A stretch of 64,000 nucleotides of DNA from Chenopodium formosanum. Its lineage: Eukaryota > Streptophyta > Magnoliopsida > Caryophyllales > Amaranthaceae. Location of the stretch: NCBI GenBank assembly GCA_024500155.1, contig CM044856.1:45632303-45696302 (forward strand), written 5' to 3'. Below the pieces are notes generated by a model that was not told the origin of the DNA, ran no database searches, and worked only from the letters and a program-made list of their open reading frames with translations. This document shows, in pieces, positions 49,595-59,025 of the stretch. Positions within the stretch are counted from its first letter, which is position 1, and every line of letters begins with the position of its first letter. A program made the position numbers and the translations under genes.

Positions 49595-50310
49595 TGATGT
49601 GAATTATTGATCCGAAAATCAACAAAACACAAGGGATATGTTTAAATCTAATTCTATACAGGAAATCCACCAAGAATTAAACAAAAACTAAGATTAATCA
49701 ATTAAGAATCCACCTAATTAATCAATCCAAACGAATGTTTTAACTAAAACAAGCAAAACACCAATTGATCACAATCAACAAAAAACTCAAGTATGCAACT
49801 TAAGAAATAAATCTGAATATTAATCTCTATGTATATCTATTCATGTGTTTACAGCCCAATTTATAAGACTTAGTTTACCTAGGAAGATTAGGACAAGTCC
49901 CTAATTCAATCCTAATTAAACTAGAATTCTAACTTGCTTGAAGAGCAAGCACCTTGGCGCACAAGCATACACCAAACTGATTTATTTTGCTAACTGATTT
50001 TTAAAGCAACTAAATAAATAAATAAAAATTAAAGAACTAAATAAAGATTAAAGATCCTAATGCTTGAACCAAGAAAAACCCTTTCAAGTTAAAGGTAAAA
50101 ACTTATAAGCAAAATCTAAGTAAAAAAAATTCAAGAAAGTTCAAGAAAGTGAACTAGACTCCAAGAAAAACCACTAAGCAAACCGTGGCTTTGCTTTGAT
50201 ATCCGAGAAAGTGTCCATGCAATGCTTGGCTTGAATCAATGTTTAGGGACAAACTATCTTGATGCATGATAAGCAAATCTTCGAAGTTCTCCATGCTTAG
50301 ACTTGCATCA
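49595..50310 (-). repeat. 5' LTR of B7 (716 bp)
   Basis: CTAACTGATTT here against CTAACTAACTGATTT in the 3' copy explains the 4-bp difference. Confidence 0.92.
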
Positions 50311-50700
50311 CCCACCTTGACAGTTTGCTCTAGATGGCTTTCGTCCAGAGGAATATCAAAGTGCCCACCCGCTGGTTGGGGACGGAGATCATCTGACCGG
50401 TCCCCGGTCAGTGATTGCTATTTCTTCTCCTTCTTCACCTCCACCAGCTGATTAATTTTACTTTTCTTTGCGGCTGCTGGAGGGGGTGAATTAGGGTCCT
50501 TGACATTGTCAAGATCTATTGGCTCCATCGGCTGACCGGCTGCAACAGCCATTGGTTTGACGCTTGAGAGATAACACTCCCTTGCCGTCTTCTAATCCTT
50601 GTTGAGGGTGCCAACAAAGCCATCATCCTTTTCATACTTGAGAAGCATGAGAGCAGGGATGATGACGGCTTTGCACTCGTTAAGAGTAGGTTGGCCCCCC
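50311..50700 (-). pseudogene. C element protease end and linker
   Basis: On the minus strand: GGQPTLNECKAVIIPALMLL, then KYEKDDGFVGTL, then TARECYLSSV, which is the pattern after the active site of Tat-lineage proteases. A lysine/proline-rich linker and FDIPLDESHLEQTVKVG follow; the latter joins the RT linker across B7. There is a stop after TLNKD and another after the lysine-rich stretch. The first half of the protease and gag are missing: upstream of about 50700 the sequence changes to an unrelated frame. Confidence 0.75.
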
Positions 50701-51310
50701 AGGCGATGGTGCCAAGCTCAGGCGGCACCCTGATCTTATACCCGTCTCCAAGCGGGTGCATTTGCTTAAATTTCTCTAAGTTCTCCCTCATTTGGATCCG
50801 GTCCTTGGAGGAGACGTGGATGCTGAAGGGATCGTCCTTCTCACTCCACTTTTTCCTTTCTTCCTCCTTGCTATCCGGAAGAGGGGGCAAGTCGTCGCTG
50901 CTGCTCTCAGAGGTAGAGGCGGAGCTGTCACTCTCCGCCTCACCCTCACTTTGGTCCAAGGGGACAGAGGCGGCCTCGTCGCCGCCTTGGTCACATTCCT
51001 CTCAGAAAGAGTCAGCGGGGGTTGAAGGGGCGTGCGGAGGGGATCTCTCCAGAGCCGTCTGATCTCCCTGACCAGATGTTTCTCCCTCAGGCGTTTGGCC
51101 GCCTGAGCCTTCGCTTTTGTAATTTGGATTGGTAGCCGTCTGCATAGTCCGAGCCATGGTGTCCTGCAGAGACACATAACTGATCGGAATCCATGGCAAA
51201 GGGTGGTCCCAACACCCCGAGCCGGCACTCCCAGTCCTAGACTCAGCCGTCCCTGGTAACCGGCTGGACTCTAACCTAGGTTGTGCCGTGTGTATTGGTG
51301 ATGCATCCAT
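50701..51310 (-). pseudogene. Antisense extra ORF (aORF-like) of a C-type element, truncated
   Basis: The minus-strand frame starts at ATG 51310 and is open for about 102 codons to a TGA at 51002-51004, then continues in the same frame to about 50700. The first half is Ser/Gly/Glu-rich and probably disordered; the second has acidic serine clusters and a more structured end with HPLGDGYKIRVPPELG. It lies antisense just before a plus-oriented C LTR. Tat-lineage elements are known to carry an antisense ORF in this place, and the end vaguely resembles their gypsy-type transposase-like domain. The family match is tentative. The open frames on the plus strand here (50691-51062, 50792-51025) are shadows. 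Confidence 0.5.
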
Positions 51311-51530
51311 TTATTGCAAGAAATATATACAAGCGGCGAAAAAAGAAAAGAGCTGAGAGAGACAGAGACGGTACCTTTGAATTTGATATCTGAAGGAAGG
51401 CGGGTCCGGCTGGGTTGCGGAAGAACAAAGTTTCTCGCTTGCGCCTGACTGAAACGGATAACTTCTGCTCTCTCAAAGTTTTTCTCTCTAGAAAATTTTA
51501 GTAAATGTACAAAATTATGAGGGTAAACGG

Positions 51531-51540
51531 CTATATATAG
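51531..51540 (-). promoter_or_regulatory. Possible TATA box for the antisense ORF
   Basis: CTATATATAG (palindromic) about 220 bp upstream of the minus-strand ATG at 51310, followed in that direction by a pyrimidine-rich leader (TTTTCTAGAGAGAAAAAC, TCTCTGTCTCTCTC). The arrangement looks like a plant promoter and 5' leader. Confidence 0.45.
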
Positions 51541-51643
51541 AGGGTAAATATGTGGGCATTTCCGTAATTTACCCGGAAGGTGAACGGTTACTATGTAACA
51601 GTAAAATTACCGCCAACCGGAGAGTGACATGTGTCACAGATGC

Positions 51644-51778
51644 CACGTGGCGTGCTACGTCACATCTGTGAGGGGCAAATGTTTAGGGTAATTTCACCTT
51701 GCCACGTGGCCCAATAAGAGGGTGACACGTGTCAGCCCTAGATTGGTCCAAAAGGGGCCAATCCCTGCACGACACGTG
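51644..51778 (+). promoter_or_regulatory. Cluster of four CACGTG (G-box) motifs in the C LTR
   Basis: CACGTG at 51644-51649, 51703-51708, 51726-51731 and 51773-51778. Three occur at matching places in the second C LTR (60782, 60805, 60852). G-boxes bind bZIP and bHLH factors in plants, so the LTR may respond to light or abscisic acid (inference). Confidence 0.75.
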
Positions 51779-52168
51779 TCCTCCTAGAAATCAAGGGAAA
51801 AGGCGGCCTTCAGGCCCAAATCTCGAGAATGCCGCAAAACAGCGCAGCCCACCAATGATTAGGGTTCAGTGACCTAATCAGGGGCACAATTCCCAATGTC
51901 CCTATAAATAGGAAGATGTCCCTCATTTTGAGGGCACGTTTTATCATTTATTACACTTGTACTCTCTTACATCAGAGAAACACCTGAGCTTGGAATCCAA
52001 GCAGATCCCCACCTAAATTTCTGTACTCTTTATTCCGTTTCAAGTTACTAACTTGACCGTCGGAGGCGGAGCTCCAACCACCCGGAGTCTCCGTTATTTT
52101 GCAGGTACAGACCGGCCAGACCAGACTTCATGACGTAACTCTCCTGAGGGACAAAAACACCCAAAACA
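51676..52168 (+). repeat. LTR of C-type element (right part, at least 493 bp)
   Basis: Homologous to 60758-61246 from ATGTTTAGGGTAATTT to CACCCAAAACA. TATA box CCTATAAATA at 51901-51910, then the shared segments CTAACTTG and GTCGGAGGCGGAGC. It is followed by GCCTCT instead of a primer site, so this is a 3' LTR. Its left border lies somewhere between about 51310 and 51676. Confidence 0.75.
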
Positions 52169-52637
52169 GCCTCTACTTTATTCTTCTCATATTCATGTGC
52201 ACTTTCTGACTAACATGCAATCATTAGGTTTAACCCTAAACCTGTTTATCTATGTTGGTTGAATATTAATGCACAAATAAATCTATTATTGGTAATAACT
52301 TGAATTATAATCATATTAACCATAAACAAGATTATTAATTATATTATTAAGCGTGATTACAAGTACCAATTCCCTTTAAAAATGCATAAAAGGCGTGATA
52401 AATCAATAACAATAAATTTAATCAAGCAACATAATATTAACAAACTATATATAAGTTATCCGTCAATTAACAAATAACATGAAATAATTCGTAAATTACC
52501 AAATTACGTAAATAATTCGTAAATTAACAAATTACGTTAAATACTTCATAAATTAATAAATTACATGAAACATTCGCTAATTATATAATTCGACATAACA
52601 ATAATCATCATCATAATCATAATCATAACAATTATAG
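52169..52637. other. AT-rich spacer with degenerate tandem repeats
   Basis: No coding frame. It is strongly AT-rich, with an imperfect 28-bp repeat and an ATC/ATAATC microsatellite near 52595-52630. It is the only stretch in the right half that I cannot attribute to a retrotransposon. Confidence 0.6.
52456..52595 (+). repeat. Imperfect ~28-bp tandem repeat, about four to five units
   Basis: Units with the pattern AATAATTCGTAAATTAACAA start near 52483, 52511 and 52540, with weaker units before and after. It looks like a small, decayed minisatellite. Confidence 0.6.
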
Positions 52638-53466
52638 TTCAATCCCTTGAATTTCTTGTTGTTCTTATTAACTAGTTTATTCTAGTTCATTTTATGCTTT
52701 GAATAAATTGTAAACTTTAAACTTATTTTAAGTTTGCAAATTAGTTATATTTTCTTTAGATTCTATAGCTGATTTAAGTCCGAAATTGTAATGTCACATT
52801 CACACAAAGTACAAGTGCAAGATACATCAAGAAGGCAGCCATTTAAGTTTGTGAAAAAAGCATGGAATCCAAAATTCTTTTAAAAGGAATTTCAAAGCTT
52901 TGATTTGGGTGTTACAATCAGTTTCAATGAGGAATTACAAGCCTTCAATTCACCTTCAAGTGGCCGTTTATTTCAGTCAGCATTGGGGCATCTAAAGGGC
53001 TTCCAAGTACATTCTTGTCCACAAACATTCAAGCTTATTTCAAGGCTTGAAACAAGGAGGAGTTATATTTCTTATGCTGTTTGAATTTGGGCGTGAATAA
53101 TGGGGTGATACACCTCCAAGTTGCTGCTTTGTTGGGCGTGAATCAAGGGGGAGTAATACTCCAAGTTGATGCTTTGTTGGGCGTGAATGAAGGGGGAGTT
53201 ATACTCTCTTATTTCTGATTTTATTTGGAGGTTACAGATCACCATTTTCTCTTTGATGTATCTAGTTAAATAAGGCTTCTTTTATTAATGTATCTAGACA
53301 ACAAAAACTGATTATCTAGTTTAGGCTACTAGTTGGCTTGTGATTTTAGGAATCCAAACGGTTTCTTAGTGGTGTTACTGTATCTAATAAGCCATTGGTT
53401 CTTTAGCCTTAACTATCCTTTAGTTTAACCCTTGTGTATTTCGAGTGCTACTCCAAGTATACAACA
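52638..53466 (+). repeat. Truncated, promoter-less 5' LTR of A2-R1 (829 bp)
   Basis: It starts inside the LTR at TTCAATCCCTTGAATTTC and ends ATACAACA. A second deletion near 53311 removes about 220 bp, including the TATA box region, by joining CTGATT to ATCTAGTTTAGGC. Confidence 0.87.
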
Positions 53467-53529
53467 TTTGGCGCTATGAGGAGGGGGATCTAGCAAAACA
53501 CATACCCAAACACAACCTTAATACAAACC

Positions 53530-56500
53530 ATGGCCAGCGTTCCACCACCTAATTGGCAAGAATATGTCAATAAGGTTGAACAAGAGAAAGAAGATATGGA
53601 GCAACGAATGCAATATTTGCAAGATCAGTTAAAAGATCTTTCTACTAAGTTGCGCCATCAAAAAGAGGGCTAACCCAATCATAGTGATTAAGAATTGAGT
53701 GAATCTAATTTCAATCACAATGAGAGACCTTCTCATTAAAGAGAAAGGTCACGGCCTGACAATGACATTAAGGCTGAAATTCCAGAGTATGATGGCAAAC
53801 TCGATGCTGATGAGTTTGTAGAATGGCTTAGAACGGTGGAGAGAGTGTTTGTTTACAAGCATACACTGGAAGAAAAAAAGGTGAAGAATGTGGCCTTGAA
53901 GTTAAGAAAATATGCCTCAAATTGGTGGGCTAGTGTGTGCGCCAAGAGGGAAAGGCAAGACAAAGAGAAGGTGAGATCGTGGACCAAGATGAAAAAGATA
54001 TTAAAACAAAAGTTTCTTCCCACATATTATGTGCAAGAAAACTTTTCCAAGTTCCACAACCTCAAACAAGGTACAAAATCAGTAGAAGAATATGCTAGGA
54101 AATTTGAAGGATTTGTCATGAAATGTGGAGTAGAGGAAGATGAACCACAAATATTGGTGCGCTTTTTGGGAGGATTTGACCCAAAAATAGCCAATGTGGC
54201 CGAGCTACACCCTTAAACCACTCTTGAAGAGCTCATTATCTTAGCACATAAGATTGAGCAGCAACAAAAAGCAAGAGGCAAAAGTGATTCGTCACGTTTT
54301 GCATCTCAAACCTCATTTCCCCACAAAAAGCAAACATCCAACTTCCCACCTTTCAAACCCACATCCAATCAACCTACGTCTAAATCACCTTCACAATACC
54401 TAAAATTCCAACCCAAAACCAGCCCCAAGAAGATGTTTTAGGTGTCAAAGCCATGGACATTTGGCTAGTGATTGTCCAAATAAAAAGATTGTTACTTTGA
54501 TTGAGCATGAAGAGGAGGATGAATTAGAAGTTGAAGAGGACAGCAATCTTGAGGAGAATGATGAGTATGCATGCCATGGACCGGATGAAGGAGAATGCTT
54601 GGTGGTTCGACATACACTAAGCCATATGATTGGCTAAGAAGGGAGCTTGCAACTTGAGGCAATCTTTAACACTCGTTGCACCATTGGTGGTAAGGTATGC
54701 ACCTTGATTATTGATGGAGGTAGTTGCACCAATGTAGCTTCACAAGTAATGATAGACAAGTTGAAAATAAAAACCGTCCCTCACCTTAAACCTTATGTGA
54801 TTCAATGGCTAAATCATGGTAAAGGGATTCAAGTAACACAACAAGTCTTGTCATAATTTAGCATTGATAAAACTTATAAGGAAATGGTGTGATGTTATAC
54901 CTATGGATGCATGTCATATTTTACTTGGTAGACCTTGGCTATTTGATAGGTGTGTGATGCATGATGGGTATAAAAACACATATTCCTTCACTAAGGATGG
55001 ACAGAAAATACTCCTTACCGCTCTAAACCTCAAAAATAGCCACCCCACATCCACACCCCCCACTTCCCTTACCACACTCATAAAATCAGAATTGCATGAG
55101 TCTGAAGCTCACTAACAATTTTGAGCCAACTAAATACCCCTTCACAACCGTCACAAAAAGAACAACACCCACTTCTCACCCCTCTTCTCAAAACCTTTTC
55201 CCATGTTTTCCCCGAAGACATTCCCCATTGCCTACCCCGAAAACGTGACATACAACACAAAATTGATCTTGTTCCCGGATCAATTCTCCCATACAAACCA
55301 GCCTATTGAACCACTCCAAAAGAAACCGAAGAGATTAGGAGGCAAGTGGAAGAGTTACTGTCCAAGGGTCTTTTTCGTAAGTCTCTTAGTCCATGTGCTT
55401 GTCCTACTTTGATTGTGCCTAAGAAGAATGGAGAATGGAGAATGTGTGTAGATAGTAGATCAATCAACACAATCACTATCAAGTATCGGTTTCCTATTCC
55501 AAGATTGAATGATTTGCTTGATGATTTGCATGGTTCTAAAGTGTTCTCTAAAAATTGATTTGAGAAGTGGTTACCATCAAATTTGAATTTTCGAAGGAGA
55601 TGAATGGAAGATCGCTTTCAAGACAAAGGAGGGCCTCTATGAGTGGCTTGTGATGCCATTTGGTTTGTCTAATGCACCATCTACATTTATGCGCTTTATG
55701 AATCAGGTTATGCAACCTTTCATGGGTAAATTTGTTGTAGTTTATTTTGATGATATTTTGGTGTATAGTAGGGAGGAAGAAGAGCATTCCTTGCATTTGC
55801 AACAGGTTTTTGAAGCCCTTGAACGTGAGAAATTGTATGGTAACTTTGAGAAGTGTCATTTCTTCACTTCCCAAGTTATTTTTCTTGGCTTTAAAGCCTC
55901 ATCACAAGGCATTAAAGTTGATGAGAAAAAGGTTGCTTCAGTTCGTGAGTGGCCCACGCCACAAACAATTCAACAAGTTCGAAGCTTTCATGGACTTGCT
56001 TCTTTCTATAGAAGATTTGTGCGGAATTTTAGTACCCTCATGGCACCTATCACCGAGCTAACTAAAAATCAGAAGTTAGTTTGGAATGACAAGGCTCAAA
56101 AGGCCTTTGATGAGGTAAAACGTCAACTTACTAGTGCACCTATTCTTGCTTTGCCTAACTTTGATGAAGTTTTTGAGGTTGAATGTGATGCTAGTGGAGT
56201 TGCCATTGGTGCTGTTTTGTCACAAGTTGGGCGTCCCCTTGCCTACTTTAGTGAAAAACTCAATGAAGCACAATGGAAGTATAACACCTATGATAAGGAG
56301 TTCTTTGTTCTTGTTCTTGCTTTGGACCATTGGAGGCATTATCTCATTTCCAAGGAGTTCATCCTTCATTCAGATCATGAAGCACTCAAGTATCTTCAAA
56401 GCCAACAAAAACTCCAACCACGCCATGCCAAATGGGTGGAGTATTTGCAAGCTTTTCATTTTGTGATCAAGCATAGGAGAGGCGCCATGAACAAAGGAGC

Positions 56501-57917
56501 TGATGCACTTTCAAGGAGATACACACTCATGAATTCTTTCAAAGCAAGGGTGATTAGTGTTGTAGATGTGAAAGCAAGTTACAAAAATGATCATGATTTT
56601 GGTGACTTATTTTTAGAATGTTCTAATCATGCTTACAAATATTATTACATTTTAATTGGCTATTTGTTCAAAGGAAACAGGTTGTGCATTCGAAGATCAA
56701 GCCTAAGGAAATCTCCTATCAAAGAGTTTCGGGAAGGAGGAATGGCGGGACACTTTGGCATAGAGAAGACTACTCTTCTTTTACAAGAATACTTTCATTG
56801 GCCTAGATTGGTCCGTGATGTGGAGTTCATTGTCAAGCGATGTGTGATAAGTCAAAAGGCCAAGAGTCATAGTCTTCCACAAGGCTATCTTTTGCCCTTA
56901 CCTATTCCATAAGCACCATGGGAGGATGTTAGTCTTGATTTCGTTGTGGGACTTCCTATTACCCAATGAAAGAAAGATTCAGTAATGGTTGTTGTAGAAC
57001 GATTTTCTAAAATAGCTCATTTCATTGCTTGTCATTCAACTTATGATGCTACTCATGTTGCTAACTTGTTTTTCAATGAGATTGTTTGTTTACATGGTGT
57101 ACCTAAATCCATGGTGAGTGATCGTCATCCAAAATTTCTAAGTCATTTTTGGCTTACATTATGGAGGAAGATGGGCACGAAATTGAACTTTAGCACTTCA
57201 AGCCATCCTCAAACAGATGGTCAAATTGAAGTGACTAATAGAATTTTGGGATCCTTGTTGCGGTCTTTAGCTACTAAACGTTCCAAGCAATGGGAAGAAA
57301 TGCTTCCTCATGCGGAGTTTGCTTACAACCGTGTGCCTAGCAAGACAACAAGTTTGAGTCCTTTTGAAGTGGTGTATGGATTCAATCTGTGCTCTCCTAT
57401 TGATCTCACTCCCATCCCATCACCAAACAAGTTCAGTAATGATGCCGAGGTGCGTGCAAAAGAAATCAAGTCTATGCATGAGCAAGTTCGTTCCAAAATT
57501 GAACAAGCTAATGTAAAGACAAAGGCCTGCTATGACAAGAAGAGAAAGGAGGTCTGTTTTCAACCCGGTGACTTAGTTTGGATTCATCTTCAAAAGGAAA
57601 GATTTCCTTCTAAAAGGCGGTCCAAGGTTAGTCCTCTTAGTGATGGTCCATTTGCTATTGTTGAAAAGGTAAATGATAATGCTTACAAAGTTGAGTTGTC
57701 CGGAGATTATGGTGTTTCTAGCACCTTTAACATGGCTGATTTATCACCTTACTATGATGAGTTTGAAGAGTTGCCGAGTTTGAGGGCGAACTCTTTTCAA
57801 GAAGGGGGGAATGTTGTAGCCAAGCCTAACAACTTGATTATGGACGTTTCTTTGGTTCAAGATGTAGCATCATGCATTGGTGTTATACGTTCTATCCATG
57901 TGCAGCAAGTTATTTAA
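53530..57917 (+). pseudogene. A2-R1 gag-pol pseudogene
   Basis: The start is ATG 53530 (MASVPPPNWQEYV). Stops in the gag frame: TAA at 53671, 53689, 53737 and 54214; further frameshifts near 54395 and 54885 and a stop in the protease-RT linker. The zinc knuckle (CFRCQSHGHLASDC) and the protease (IIDGGSCTNVAS) are readable. RT and RNase H keep a long open frame (55650-56912) with YFDDILVYS. The integrase is broken by a stop after LPLPIP and by TGA at 56967-56969; the CX2C of its finger reads CVIS, losing a cysteine. The DDE residues remain (E in GQIEV). The tail enters the LTR and ends at 57915-57917. Confidence 0.9.
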
Positions 57918-58950
57918 TCCCTTGAATTTCTTGTTGTTTTTATTAACTAGTTTATTCTAGTTCATTTTATGCTTTGAATAATTGTAAACTTTAGTATTAT
58001 TTTAAGTTTGCAAATTAGTTATATTTTCTTTAGTTTCTATAGTTGATTTAAGTCCGAAATTGTAATGTCACATTCACACAAAGTACAAGTGCAAGATACA
58101 TCAAGAAGGCAGCCATTTAAGTTTGTGAAAGAAGCATGGAATCCAAAATTCTTTTAAAAGGAATTTCAAAGCTTTGATTTGGGTGTTACAATCAGTTTCA
58201 ATGAGGAATTACAAGCCTTCAATTCAGCCTTCAAGTGGCCGTTTATTTAAGTCAGCATTGGGGCATCTAATGGGAGTCCAAGTACATCCTTGTCCACATA
58301 CATTCAAGCTTAATTCAAGGCTTGAAACAAGGAGGAGTTATACTTTTTATGTTGTTTGAATTTGGGCGTGAAATATGGGGTGATACACCTCCAAGTTTCT
58401 GCTTTGTTGGGCGTGAATCAAGGGGGAGTTATACTCCAAGTTGCTGCTTTGTTGGGCGTGAATCAAGGGGGGAGTTATACTCTCTTATTTCTGATTTTAT
58501 TTGGAGGTTACAAACCACCATTTTCTCTTTGATGTATCTAGTTAAATAAGGCTTCTTTTATTAATGTATCTAGACAACTAAAGCTGATTTGTACTTAGCT
58601 TAGGCGTGTAACAAGTGAGCTGAAAAGTCACTAAGTTAGCTTGTACTTAAGAATGCTTGTTTACTATAAATAGCAAGCAAATGTGAATGAAAATAATAAG
58701 ATTATTCGAACAAACAAACTTGTCTTACATTCGTTTCATGGATTAGAAACAAAAACCTGAAATTCTTGGTTTTGGAATTTCGTTCCTTTGCTTAGTTATC
58801 TAGTTTAGGCTACTAGTTGGCTTGTGATCTTAGGCATCCAAACCGTTTCTTAGTGGTGTGACTTTATCTAAGAAGCCTTTGGTTCTTTAGCCTTAACTAT
58901 CCTTTGGTTTAACCGTTGTGTATTTCGAGTGTTACTCCAAATATACAACA
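57812..58950 (+). repeat. Complete LTR shared by A2-R1 and A2-R2 (1139 bp)
   Basis: It starts TGTTGTAGCC after CAAGAAGGGGGGAA and ends ATATACAACA, then TTTGGCGCTAGAAGGAGG, a primer site. TATA box ACTATAAATAGC near 58663. It is both the 3' LTR of one unit and the 5' LTR of the next. Confidence 0.9.
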
Positions 58951-59025
58951 TTTGGCGCTAGAAGGAGGGGGATCTAGCAAAACACATACCCATACACATA
59001 CCCAAACACAACCCAAATACAAACC

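Larger units (their letters stand above)
45024..50310 (-). mobile_element. B7: family B element in C with an integrase deletion
   Basis: 5287 bp, duplicate CCCAC (45019-45023 and 50311-50315), LTRs of 720 and 716 bp with about eight differences and a 4-bp length change. It sits in the protease-RT linker of C. The primer site reads TGGTATTAGAGC (changed base at 49584). Confidence 0.95.
2760..50700 (-). mobile_element. Family C: old Tat-lineage element, pol on minus strand, split into five pieces
   Basis: Five short intervals read in order on the minus strand as one decayed pol: protease end (50700-50316), RT, RNase H and integrase N-terminus (45023-42883), integrase core (36766-36546), integrase core to C-terminus (19248-18862) and C-terminal end (3086-2760). 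Between them lie B7, B6, B3 and A, each flanked by a 5-bp duplication. Removing each insert and one duplicate restores codon-level continuity across all four joints. The domain order and motifs (RNVEVYIDDM in RT, ARECY after the protease, SENNEADALSK in the second RNase H) are those of plant Tat-lineage elements. Neither terminal LTR in minus orientation is visible. Confidence 0.85.
50701..52168 (+). mobile_element. 3' end of a plus-oriented C-type element
   Basis: Antisense ORF, its upstream region and an LTR whose promoter and end (CCCAAAACA) read on the plus strand. The orientation is opposite to the C pol at 2760-50700, so two C elements seem to be joined head to tail of opposite strands at about 50700, perhaps through the GGGGG match there. 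The left LTR border is unresolved. Confidence 0.55.
52638..58950 (+). mobile_element. A2-R1: older family A subfamily 2 element
   Basis: A truncated 5' LTR, primer site (53469), gag-pol pseudogene and a full 3' LTR (57812-58950). The 3' LTR is followed directly by another primer site and gag, so it is shared with A2-R2. The left LTR has lost its first 100 or so bases against the AT-rich spacer, and no target duplicate can be seen. Confidence 0.85.

Noticed and set aside
50691..51062. Plus-strand 123- and 77-codon frames opposite the antisense ORF
   Set aside because: They mirror the GC-rich codons of the minus-strand frame, and their composition shows no family signature.
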